Positions 34,110-40,461 of a stretch of 43,228 bases of DNA are shown piece after piece. Positions within the stretch are counted from its first letter, which is position 1, and the number at the start of each line of letters is the position of its first letter. The stretch spans positions 1-43,228 of IMG/VR virus record IMGVR_UViG_3300004448_000217. The stretch is one strand, 5' to 3'. The translations under genes were made by a program, and so were the position numbers. This DNA comes from a virus. The notes below the pieces were generated by a model. It ran no database searches. It saw only the letters and a program-made list of their open reading frames with translations, and was not told the origin of the DNA.

Positions 34110-34853
34110 CTAAGAGTAAGAGGCATACTCTGGATTGTCAATTTCCCATTGAGATAGTGAATCAACAGTTTCGAAATTCATTTCGCTTCTATCTATGTAA
34201 CTAAACTGTTCGTTTGTTACTGATTGTAACGCTGTATCTTCTGCTACACCGTAGAACAAATCGTCATTGTCAAAGTTATCTTGTTCAACAACTTTCATTG
34301 TATATCGTTCTTCAAAGTTCTTGATTAACCACGTTGGTACGTATATGACATATCTGTCTTTCAGTTGTAGATATTCCTTAACCTTACCGTCAACCAATTT
34401 CGTTTTGATTGCTGATACGTTTCTGTCATCGTATCTATCTACAACCATAGCTTCTGATACCTTACTCATTGGATATTCTACTAATGATTGTGAATCGTAT
34501 TCCCATTCTATCGTCTGACGTGAGGCAGACTTCTTGACTTTAGTCAAGCCTTTGACTTCTAGGATTGCGCCGTGTTCGTTGACTGCACCCTGTTCAGTCA
34601 TAAGAACCGAATCCTTGAAGTTAAATTTATAATAGCTACCAGGTACTATTAGTTGATTGTGAAGCCCACGTTCTTTGTTAGTGTAACGAAACTCGTACTT
34701 AGAGTTGGTTGACCATGATGTAGGTATCCACTTATCTTTGTAGATACGCTTGCCGTCAAGCGATGTTACGTTAGTTAAGTACATTGCTTTTCTTGATTTG
34801 CTACCGATGATTGATGCGATAACTGGAACTGATTTGTAAGATGAATTATTCAT
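34110..34853 (-). CDS. Hypothetical protein, first gene of the leftward block (247 aa)
   Basis: The family is not recognised. Mixed, soluble, with beta-type segments (YLTNVTSLDGKRIYKDKW, VIYVPTWLIKNF) and an acidic C-terminal quarter (DNFDNDDLFYGVAEDT). It has its own terminator and directly faces the gene-free region at 34.86 kb, so it may be the first gene expressed. Early first genes often encode host-takeover factors, but no motif supports a specific role. Two TGATTGTGA copies (34485, 34654) lie in it in different reading frames. Confidence 0.75.
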   Translation of the reverse strand: MNNSSYKSVPVIASIIGSKSRKAMYLTNVTSLDGKRIYKDKWIPTSWSTNSKYEFRYTNKERGLHNQLIVPGSYYKFNFKDSVLMTEQGAVNEHGAILEVKGLTKVKKSASRQTIEWEYDSQSLVEYPMSKVSEAMVVDRYDDRNVSAIKTKLVDGKVKEYLQLKDRYVIYVPTWLIKNFEERYTMKVVEQDNFDNDDLFYGVAEDTALQSVTNEQFSYIDRSEMNFETVDSLSQWEIDNPEYASYS

Positions 34854-34873
34854 AATATATAAATTAAATTAAT

Positions 34874-35423
34874 GTGTACGTGACTCTCACGCACACTCGC
34901 CGTCTTTGCGCTGTCAAGGGAAGCGTTAGCTTACCGTAGATAATATTGCATTAGTCAAGACCGACTGTCCAATAATTTTTCATTAGAAGAAAATTATTTG
35001 ACGGAGCGCTGGCGAGGCTTCGGAGAGTGTTCCTCTTCGAAGACTGTCTTTACTTATACAATATTACGAGAGCCACCCGAGAGGGTGATTAGCTCGATGC
35101 AGTATATTTCAATAGACGTGTGTGTGAGAGCCCTGACCATTGGGCGGCTGCGAGGGCCACGACCCGAGCGTTAATTGATATGCAACTACCAATGTCTACG
35201 CCCGCAACGATTGACAAACTATGACAACGTTCTACCAGCAGTATATATATAGAGTCAATTATAGTACAAGTGGTAATGTATTGTTTAGTATTTATGTAGG
35301 GATAGGGTGGGTTATCGAATGATTGTGAACAGGCAAGAAAGAATTATCTCTAGGGGGTGGGGGTATACGGGGTGAGTTAAAGGATACCAGGGGTATCCGT
35401 CAAAGCGAGACAAGCGAAGCTTG
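34874..35423 (+). ncRNA. Candidate large structured RNA in the divergent gene-free region
   Basis: No gene is seen from 34854 to 35685, yet the DNA folds extensively and is G+C-richer than its surroundings. A 13-bp helix joins 34884-34896 to 35118-35130 (one G-U) and closes a multi-branch domain. Its branches are: CTCGCC/GGCGAG (34896-34901 with 35011-35016) continued by GCGCT/AGCGC and GTCAA/TTGAC; AATAATTTT/AAAATTATT (34971-34979 with 34990-34998); a 10-bp hairpin at 35018-35042 (one G-U); and CACCC-GAGA-GGGTG at 35074-35087, a GNRA loop. Further helices follow: GGGCG/CGCCC (35142-35146 with 35199-35203), ATTGAC/GTCAAT (35210-35215 with 35254-35259), and hairpins at 35382-35398 and 35411-35423. 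Both G-U pairs and the GNRA loop point to the + strand. Ends are approximate and no clear promoter is seen. Confidence 0.55.
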
Positions 35424-35673
35424 GCGAGCGTACAATAGAGTTAGTTGTAAAATATACAGGGTTCAAAAAAAGCTAAAAGTTTTAGATAGTTGTAGGAATA
35501 ATAAGTACCCCGTGGGTTAAGAGAAAACGTTTTGTAATAGTGTAGAGTGTATATAAAGTACAGGTTATCCAAAACCTATGTATTTGCGTGGCGGTTTTTT
35601 GAAAACACCTATTACACTTAATAATGGTCAGTATTAATTTACAATAATGCGCCACATTTTATTATTTTTTTTG

Positions 35674-35681
35674 TATCTTTA
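35674..35681 (+). promoter_or_regulatory. Possible -7 element TATCTTTA before the 33-aa gene
   Basis: Seven of eight bases match TAnnTTTG. It lies 4 bases before the start codon at 35686, so the message would be nearly leaderless. The -33 region is T-rich but without a clear TTTG. Confidence 0.3.
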
Positions 35682-35685
35682 CAAT

Positions 35686-35787
35686 ATGAAAAAAGATTAC
35701 ACAAAATCGGTCACCTGGATAGTCATAGGTCTTATAGCAATAGGCTTATGGGGCTTCATATTAGAATTCATATATGAGGTATTGTAA
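35686..35787 (+). CDS. Tiny single-pass membrane protein (33 aa)
   Basis: MKKDYTKSV precedes one strong hydrophobic segment (WIVIGLIAIGLWGFILEFI), ending YEVL. It overlaps the following zinc-ribbon gene by 14 bases. It is the first gene of the right-hand + strand block. Function is unknown. Confidence 0.6.
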   Translation: MKKDYTKSVTWIVIGLIAIGLWGFILEFIYEVL

Positions 35788-36112
35788 CAAGTGTTTGAAG
35801 AACAAAACCAACGACAAGTTTAAAAGCGACAGTAAGCTAACTTGTAAAAAGTGTGAGTACCGTTTTAGACAAAGAATACTAAGGTTGATGGTAGAAGACA
35901 GAAAAATGTCTATTCAAGAAAAGCTATCGTCTAGAATTGGATACCTTGGCGCTGGATTACTAATATCGGCACAATGGACCATAGAACCTATTCTTTACGT
36001 TCTCGGGTTTGTGTGTGTCATAGTTCAAGTATCTTTTAAAAAGCAATGGAATTTAGTTGCCTTAAACCTCAACGGGCTTATTGCATGGGCAACTCATTTT
36101 ATAAAAGGATAA
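35774..36112 (+). CDS. Zinc-ribbon membrane protein (112 aa)
   Basis: Cys4, Cys7, Cys24 and Cys27 (YCNKCLKNK, LTCKKCEYR) form a four-Cys zinc site at the N-terminus. A basic helical stretch follows (RFRQRILRLMVEDRKM), then two hydrophobic segments, about residues 55-72 and 74-87 (IGYLGAGLLISAQW, ILYVLGFVCVIVQVSF), and an amphipathic C-terminus. A cytosolic zinc head on a membrane anchor is predicted. The family is not recognised. It lies 2 bases before the next gene. Confidence 0.65.
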   Translation: MRYCNKCLKNKTNDKFKSDSKLTCKKCEYRFRQRILRLMVEDRKMSIQEKLSSRIGYLGAGLLISAQWTIEPILYVLGFVCVIVQVSFKKQWNLVALNLNGLIAWATHFIKG

Positions 36113-36114
36113 TT

Positions 36115-36246
36115 ATGTGGGTAACAAATAACAGTATAAATGTCACGAATAATAACACGACTGTGTCAGGAGATTATTTCACTCAAACAACGACCTGGGA
36201 CGAAGATTTTAATCCAAAAACTTCAACAAAAAATAGACGAAATTGA
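36115..36246 (+). CDS. Small Asn/Thr-rich protein (43 aa)
   Basis: The start at 36115 (MWVTNNSINVTNNNTTVSGD) follows the preceding stop with the recurrent TAATTATG spacing. An earlier in-frame start at 36046 would overlap the zinc-ribbon gene by 67 bases. The protein is low complexity and beta-like with a basic end (KTSTKNRRN). Its stop is followed immediately by the 11-bp repeat array. Confidence 0.5.
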   Translation: MWVTNNSINVTNNNTTVSGDYFTQTTTWDEDFNPKTSTKNRRN

Positions 36247-36247
36247 G

Positions 36248-36280
36248 CGACAAGCAAGCGACAAGCAAGCGACAAACAAG
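36248..36280 (+). repeat. Three tandem 11-bp iterons upstream of groEL
   Basis: CGACAAGCAAG occurs twice (36248-36258, 36259-36269), followed by CGACAAACAAG (36270-36280), in perfect 11-base register. The third unit is identical to a unit of the array inside the initiator gene on the other strand. This suggests binding by the same protein. Confidence 0.75.
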
Positions 36281-36332
36281 ACATCCTGACAGTCAGTAAC
36301 TTACGGTACAAATTTTGACCTTATAAAAATAT

Positions 36333-36392
36333 ATGGCTAAAAAACGACATGCCTATATAAAAAGAAGAGAAGAAGAAAAGAAAAGAATATAA
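36333..36392 (+). CDS. Possible 19-aa basic leader peptide before groEL
   Basis: ATG at 36333 opens MAKKRHAYIKRREEEKKRI and stops at 36392, 15 bases before the groEL start. It is nearly all charged, like the other tiny Lys-rich genes on this strand. It could be a translated leader or chance in A-rich DNA. Confidence 0.35.
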   Translation: MAKKRHAYIKRREEEKKRI

Positions 36393-36407
36393 TTAAATCT
36401 AAATATT

Positions 36408-38009
36408 ATGATAGAAAAACAGATAGTTTTTGGGTCCGATGGGCGTGAGAAACTAAAAAAAGGAGTAGATATACTAGCTGATGCGGTTGCCTCCACACTT
36501 GGAGCATCGGGTAGAACGGTAATTATCGAAGACCAGTTCGGAAACCCACATATTACTAAGGATGGGGTTACAGTAGCTAATAGTGTACTGCTATCGGACC
36601 CCGTAGAGAACTTAGGGTGTAGTATTTTGAAGCAAGCTAGCCAAAAAACAGCTTCAGAGGCAGGTGATGGGACGACAACTTCCTGTGTTTTAGCTGCAAA
36701 ACTCATAGATGAGTGTTTTAAGAACATTTCAAACATAGAAAACGTAACACAAGCTAAGTCTGGAATCGAAGAAGCGGCAAAGGATATCGTAAAAGAGCTT
36801 GAAAAACTAAAAGTAGACGTTACAGACGAGAAATTACTAGAGGTGGCTAAGATTTCTGCCAACGGAGATGAGTATATTGGTAAGATGATATCTGATGCCT
36901 ACCTAAAAGTAGGTAAAGATGGTGTTGTAACCATGGACGAGTCCACCACAGGCGAGGATTACACCGAAATAACTAATGGAACTAAGATAAACAGAGGGTA
37001 TGGCACGCCATTTAGCGTAAATAACCTTAGAAACAAGTCAGTGGAGTACCAAAACCCACTAATTGTGGTGAGTGATATGAAAATTGACATGCACGAAAGG
37101 CTACATTTCGCTTTTGAGCAGTCAATCAAGCAAAAACGCCCACTTCTAATTGTTTCTGACCTTGACGATAGAGTAAAATTGTTCATAGCTCAGAATATAA
37201 ATAAAAAGAACCTTACAGCTAACTTTATTACACCTGAAGGTATCGGCCTTAAAAAGTTCGAACTACTGGAAGACTTGTGTCTTATGACTGGAGCTAAGAT
37301 GATTTCAGAAATGTCAGGAGATTCAAAACAAAATATCGACGAAAACTACTTAGGTACGTGTCGTCAGATGATTTCTAACTCAACTGAAACAGTTTTGGTG
37401 TTTGACGAAGAGGTAAACACAAAGAAAGATGAGGTTATCGAGTGGTTGAATAAAGAAATCCGACTAACGAAGAATAAATCCGATAAATGGCACTTACAAG
37501 ACCGATTATCAAAACTAGCTGGAGGGGTGGCTACTATTAAACTCGCAGGAAACTCTGAGGTAGAGCTTAAAGAAAAGAAAGACAGAGTAGATGACTCCAT
37601 CCATGCAACTAAGGCTGCCTTAGAAGAAGGAATAGTTGCTGGTGGCGGAATTGCACTAATTGATGCGGCTAGAAAAATATCGCAAAAACCTCCTCGAAGT
37701 AGTAATTCATTTAACTTAGGGTATAAAATGATGGTTTCCGTACTATCTAGCCCTTGGAACAGGATTATGTTAAATGCAATGGATGTAATTGACCAAGACA
37801 TCATTGATGCAATGGAAAATAAGCGTAAGAACTTCGGTTTTGATGTCAAAACAAAAAAATATGGTAACATGTTTAAAATGGGAATAGTTGACCCGTTCAA
37901 GGTCACAAAAAACGCTGTACTTAACTCAGCTTCTGTTGCCTCTACCATACTAACAACATCATGTGTAATTTCAAACAAAAGAATAAAAAGAGATGAAAGC
38001 AGTAGGTAG
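36408..38009 (+). CDS. groEL: Phage GroEL chaperonin (533 aa)
   Basis: Group I chaperonin along its whole length. The N-terminal ATP-site motifs include LGASGRTV, ITKDGVTVA (Asp52) and GDGTTT (Asp87). The C-terminal equatorial part has VDDSIHATKAALEEGIVAGG, holding the ATP-hydrolysis Asp that corresponds to Asp398 of E. coli. The apical domain is the most divergent part: NRGYGTPFSVN replaces DRGYLSPYF, changing polypeptide-binding residues. The C-terminus lacks the GGM repeat tail and ends in a basic RIKRDESSR. It is followed by groES with a 17-base overlap, the reverse of the bacterial order. The likely job is folding capsid or other large phage proteins. All key catalytic residues are present, so it should be active. 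Confidence 0.95.
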   Translation: MIEKQIVFGSDGREKLKKGVDILADAVASTLGASGRTVIIEDQFGNPHITKDGVTVANSVLLSDPVENLGCSILKQASQKTASEAGDGTTTSCVLAAKLIDECFKNISNIENVTQAKSGIEEAAKDIVKELEKLKVDVTDEKLLEVAKISANGDEYIGKMISDAYLKVGKDGVVTMDESTTGEDYTEITNGTKINRGYGTPFSVNNLRNKSVEYQNPLIVVSDMKIDMHERLHFAFEQSIKQKRPLLIVSDLDDRVKLFIAQNINKKNLTANFITPEGIGLKKFELLEDLCLMTGAKMISEMSGDSKQNIDENYLGTCRQMISNSTETVLVFDEEVNTKKDEVIEWLNKEIRLTKNKSDKWHLQDRLSKLAGGVATIKLAGNSEVELKEKKDRVDDSIHATKAALEEGIVAGGGIALIDAARKISQKPPRSSNSFNLGYKMMVSVLSSPWNRIMLNAMDVIDQDIIDAMENKRKNFGFDVKTKKYGNMFKMGIVDPFKVTKNAVLNSASVASTILTTSCVISNKRIKRDESSR

Positions 38010-38271
38010 TTTTATAATCGTAAAAGACGAGGAAGTCATTCAAAAGAATGAGTTAGGTCTTATTATGACTGAGAAATCAGACAACAATATACGTTATGTG
38101 ATTGGAGAGGTTGTAACTGTCGGAGACGACGTGAAAGAGGTTTATCCTGGACAATTCGTTTACTTTGACAAGATATCTGGCTCTGAGCTTAGACTAAAGG
38201 GAGAAAAATTCAAAGCTATTCGTGAAAGGGACGTAGTTGTAACTATGGATGATGTTGATTCCGCTGTTTGA
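37993..38271 (+). CDS. groES: Phage GroES-like co-chaperonin (92 aa)
   Basis: Opening MKAVGSFIIVKDEEV and a mobile-loop-like NELGLIMTEKSDNN (residues about 20-33, hydrophobic tripeptide LIM for the usual IVL). Then VIGEVVTVGDDVKEVYPGQF for the GroES VVAVG ... VKVGD core, and a C-terminal VTMDDV strand. The length is close to the usual 95-97 residues. It overlaps groEL by 17 bases and the next gene by 23, so all three are translated from one message. It should cap the phage GroEL, and perhaps the host GroEL too. Confidence 0.88.
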   Translation: MKAVGSFIIVKDEEVIQKNELGLIMTEKSDNNIRYVIGEVVTVGDDVKEVYPGQFVYFDKISGSELRLKGEKFKAIRERDVVVTMDDVDSAV

Positions 38272-38998
38272 TTACGAAAGGTATCGTATAATAATGCAGA
38301 CACCTTTCAGGTTCGAGGGTGAAGATTACCTTTATTTTCCTGACGGGTGTAAGTTCTACTCTCTTTACAGAACGACTAGGAAGATAAACTCATTTTCGGA
38401 GCTGGAGTATATCGCAGAAAAGTTCATACACCTAAATAAGGGGTTTGATGTTGAACTAATGAAAAAACTATTCGTTGAACTTTCAGATAGAGATAGAGGG
38501 CATATAATAAGAACATACGGAGCGTACAGAGTGGAAAGTATGATTGAAAAGGTTTTTGATAAAAAAACTAAGCCTTATTGTGCTCGGTTAAGAAAAATCA
38601 TATTTAACCCATCCAAAATGATTGATAAAAAAACCAAAATGAAAATAGTTGGTTCAATTATTGGCGCCAAAGAAAAACCAACCTCATCTCAGATAGAACA
38701 AGTTATAGAGGAGCTTTGGTTGAATAAGGAAAAAATAACAGTAACAAAAATAGCTGAAAAACTAAACACATCTAGATATCTTGCTAGCTGGTATTTTAGT
38801 GACGATGTAAAAAAATCACTAGCTAACGCTAATAAAGAAATAAAACAAGAAAACCTTATAAGCAGGGCAATAGAAGCTATAGATGTATTGACAGATAAAG
38901 GAGATAAACTTAAAATGAGAGAGTTAAAGAAAATAACATCAATAAGAAACTACTCATTGCTCAAACAAGCGGTTAGCCTTTATCAGAGTGGCTTTTAG
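38249..38998 (+). CDS. Putative DNA-binding protein with helix-turn-helix (249 aa)
   Basis: The first ATG at 38249 overlaps groES by 23 bases. An alternative at 38294 (MQTPFRFEGEDYLYF) would remove the overlap. A segment at about residues 155-185 (EKITVTKIAEKLNTSRYLAS) reads as a helix-turn-helix. The rest is basic and helical. Residues 10-60 are aromatic-rich (EDYLYFPDGCKFYSLYRTT). Co-translated with the chaperonin genes. It could regulate late genes or take part in DNA packaging. The 3' end overlaps the convergent gene by 26 bases. The family is not recognised. Confidence 0.7.
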   Translation: MMLIPLFDYERYRIIMQTPFRFEGEDYLYFPDGCKFYSLYRTTRKINSFSELEYIAEKFIHLNKGFDVELMKKLFVELSDRDRGHIIRTYGAYRVESMIEKVFDKKTKPYCARLRKIIFNPSKMIDKKTKMKIVGSIIGAKEKPTSSQIEQVIEELWLNKEKITVTKIAEKLNTSRYLASWYFSDDVKKSLANANKEIKQENLISRAIEAIDVLTDKGDKLKMRELKKITSIRNYSLLKQAVSLYQSGF

Positions 38999-39452
38999 CT
39001 CTATTCATTCCCTGAATTATATTTCTGTAAACTTTATCCATGTAATTTTGTTTTTTAAATATAGGATTAGAGCGAGGTTCTTCTGAAATAGGCTCTTCTT
39101 TGTTTAATTTTTTGTACGTTAAAGAGCATATTGTTTTTCCTTTATGACTTAACTCCCATAGCTTTGCTCTAGCATATTTCTCGCCTCCTGGCCTCCACTC
39201 TTTTATAAGCCCTTTGTTTACCATCTCGAAAAATCTTTTTTTGTCCCAAGACATTGTGTTTCCATAGTAATTAAAATCTTCTTTTTTAAAATACGGCAAA
39301 TCATAGAGATACAAAAGCATATCTAGCTCCATTGAAGATATTTCGTATTTTCTTTTTATATAGTATTTTACGACTCTCCAGTATTTTAAAAAGTTATGCT
39401 CTCTTTGCCTTGGCTGTCTTTTAAAAGACTTTCTTTTGTAAGTTTTTATCAT
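38973..39452 (-). CDS. Lone leftward winged-helix (MarR-like) regulator candidate (159 aa)
   Basis: The start at 39452 (MIKTYKRKSFKRQPRQREHN) is chosen. A longer frame to 39605 would run under the divergent small gene and adds an unlikely hydrophobic stretch. Residues about 35-115 have the winged-helix order: EISSMELDMLLYLYDL, FNYYGNTMSWDKKRFFEMVN, then GLIKEWRPGGEKYARAKLWE (wing) and LSHKGKTICSLTYKKL. Basic flanks fit DNA binding. It is the only - strand gene in the right-hand block and is divergent from the small-protein run, so it may control that promoter region. Confidence 0.75.
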   Translation of the reverse strand: MIKTYKRKSFKRQPRQREHNFLKYWRVVKYYIKRKYEISSMELDMLLYLYDLPYFKKEDFNYYGNTMSWDKKRFFEMVNKGLIKEWRPGGEKYARAKLWELSHKGKTICSLTYKKLNKEEPISEEPRSNPIFKKQNYMDKVYRNIIQGMNRAKSHSDKG

Positions 39453-39498
39453 TAAATTAAATTGAGTATAGGGCAAAAATACGAAAAACATTTTTTGG

Positions 39499-39506
39499 TA
39501 TATTTG
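39499..39506 (+). promoter_or_regulatory. Bacteroidota-type -7 element TATATTTG for the small-protein run
   Basis: TATATTTG matches TAnnTTTG exactly and lies 17 bases before the start at 39524, in the 71-base space between divergent genes. No convincing -33 TTTG is seen at the usual distance. It could be the main promoter of the 39.5-43.2 kb run and a target of the divergent winged-helix protein. Confidence 0.5.
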
Positions 39507-39523
39507 CTGTACAAATAAGACCA

Positions 39524-39685
39524 ATGGCAAAAGAGAAGAAAAAAGGTAAGGGAAATAAAATATGCTCCGCAGGAATAGCTTGGGCAAAGAGGACTTTTGA
39601 CACATACCCTTCTGCTTATGCTAACATGGCTGCAAGTAAATATTGTAAAGACCCGAACTATGCCAAAAAAAGTAAAAAAAAGTAA
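39524..39685 (+). CDS. Small Lys-rich phage protein (53 aa)
   Basis: MAKEKKKGKGNKICSAGIAW begins the protein, and WAKRTFDTYPSAYANMAASK, then YCKDPNYAKKSKKK, form the rest. The pattern WAKRTFxTYPSAYANxxASKYC is like the small basic DUF5872-type proteins of phages and large DNA viruses (family name from memory). It is the first gene of the run and overlaps the next by 26 bases. Its function is unknown; a packaged DNA-binding protein is possible. Confidence 0.65.
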   Translation: MAKEKKKGKGNKICSAGIAWAKRTFDTYPSAYANMAASKYCKDPNYAKKSKKK

Positions 39686-39788
39686 AAAGCTTTCTGCTGG
39701 GCAAATGAAGATAGCTAGACTAGCTCCTCCATTTGACCAAATAACAAAAGCTGACTTTAAAAAGTTAAATAAAAACAAAAAAGGATAA
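39660..39788 (+). CDS. Small Lys-rich phage protein (42 aa)
   Basis: The ATG at 39660 opens MPKKVKKSKKLSAGQMKIAR, and APPFDQITKADFKKLNKNKK completes it. The KIAxxAxPxDxITxADFKKL pattern is common among tiny podovirus proteins of unknown role, as I recall. A longer in-frame start at 39597 lies inside the previous gene and is not needed. Confidence 0.65.
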   Translation: MPKKVKKSKKLSAGQMKIARLAPPFDQITKADFKKLNKNKKG

Positions 39789-39790
39789 TT

Positions 39791-39883
39791 ATGCCATACG
39801 GAAGCGCAACTTACAGTAAAAACAAGTCTAAGCCAATGGCTAAGAAAAAAAAGAAATCTAAGAAAAAAAGTAAAAAGAAATAA
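39791..39883 (+). CDS. Very small Lys-rich protein (30 aa)
   Basis: MPYGSATYSKNKSKPMAKKK, then KKSKKKSKKK. The tail is almost pure Lys/Ser. Spacing of 2 bases on both sides in the same run, with the repeated TAATTATGCC start context, makes it credible as a gene despite its length. Confidence 0.55.
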   Translation: MPYGSATYSKNKSKPMAKKKKKSKKKSKKK

Positions 39884-39885
39884 TT

Positions 39886-40206
39886 ATGCCTGACATAGAT
39901 TACAACTCATATGGATTTAAAAACGCAACTGTAGATAGATTATCTAATAGAGCGGTTTTTAATACTAATAAGATGCCATTAAAAAAGAAAACTCAACCTA
40001 GAGATTTGGAGGCAGATGCAAAATTAATGGAGCTTGCTAAAACTATGAATGTCCCTGACCCAGGTCCAGTTATGCTTGGTGACGGTTCGGCACTTACATA
40101 TGCAGCTGGCGCTGCCGCTGGAGGAGTAAAGGCTATAATTAAATATGCTGCAAAGAAATTAAGTAAAAAAGCAGCTATAAAAATAGCGTCAAAAGCATCA
40201 GAGTAA
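39886..40206 (+). CDS. Small protein with Ala/Gly-rich C-terminal helix (106 aa)
   Basis: Residues 1-60 are polar (YGFKNATVDRLSNRAVFNTN). Residues 63-106 form a hydrophobic-to-basic amphipathic segment (GDGSALTYAAGAAAGGVKAI, then KYAAKKLSKKAAIKIASKAS). Such ends occur in small virion proteins that insert into membranes or bind DNA. The family is not recognised. The next gene starts directly after its stop. Confidence 0.65.
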   Translation: MPDIDYNSYGFKNATVDRLSNRAVFNTNKMPLKKKTQPRDLEADAKLMELAKTMNVPDPGPVMLGDGSALTYAAGAAAGGVKAIIKYAAKKLSKKAAIKIASKASE

Positions 40207-40461
40207 ATGGGCGAACTTAAAAAATGGAGAGATGAGAAGTGGGTAAGAATAGGAACTGACGGTTCTATTCTTGGAGCTTGTGGAACGAGCAAGGATAAGA
40301 AGAACCCAGATAGATGTCTTCCATTGAAGAAAGCAAAAAGCATGAGCAAGTCCGAAAGAGCTGCTACTGCGAAAAAGAAGAAAAAAGAAGGAAGAAAAGG
40401 AAAAACAGTTGTTTCAAACACAAAAGCAGGAAAAGTAACTAAGAAATTTACAAAAAGATAA
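40207..40461 (+). CDS. Small conserved basic phage protein (84 aa), DUF6321/5872-like
   Basis: The pattern KWVRIGTDGSILGACGTSKD, then NPDRCLPLKKAKSMSKSERA and AATAKKKKKEGRKGK, is one I recall from short proteins in cyanophages and other large phages (W-RI-x-G-x-I-x-G-x-CG ... P-x-RCLP-x-x-KA-x-S-x-SKS-x-R). The exact DUF number is uncertain. Two conserved Cys could bind metal. Overlap of one base with the next gene (TAATG). Function is unknown. Confidence 0.7.
   Translation: MGELKKWRDEKWVRIGTDGSILGACGTSKDKKNPDRCLPLKKAKSMSKSERAATAKKKKKEGRKGKTVVSNTKAGKVTKKFTKR

Larger units (their letters stand above)
1650..35330 (+). repeat. Dispersed, strand-biased 9-mer TGATTGTGA (16 copies)
   Basis: Exact copies start at 1650, 11560, 16066, 18385, 22473, 24763, 27272, 29403, 29428, 30753, 32355, 33028, 33882, 34485, 34654 and 35320. 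All are on the + strand, and I found no copy of the reverse complement TCACAATCA on the + strand. Seven copies extend to TGATTGTGAAC. Copies lie in genes of both directions, in all three reading frames, and in non-coding DNA. Ten lie between 27.2 and 35.4 kb and none to the right of 35.4 kb. Confidence 0.85.

Noticed and set aside
1650-35330. TGATTGTGA as a phage promoter or operator for individual genes
   Set aside because: Copies lie on the + strand inside both leftward and rightward genes, at no fixed distance from starts. Only one (32355) is next to a start codon. A per-gene promoter does not fit.
35560-35580. DnaA box at the right end of the gene-free region
   Set aside because: TTATCCAAA differs from the consensus TTATNCACA at one position and is single. 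It also forms a small hairpin (AGGTT/AACCT), so origin function is not supported by it alone.
24909-36280. 11-bp and 14-bp repeats as a CRISPR array
   Set aside because: Units are far too short, tandem without spacers, and no cas genes are present.
36353-37978. Antisense frames under groEL (36353-36862, 37364-37978 on the - strand)
   Set aside because: They mirror the highly conserved chaperonin frame. groEL explains the sequence fully.
39453-39605. N-terminal extension of the lone winged-helix frame, and a second - strand frame at 39452-39778
   Set aside because: Both run antisense under the small + strand genes and the promoter. Their sequences are hydrophobic and low in charge, as in shadow frames of A/T-rich DNA.
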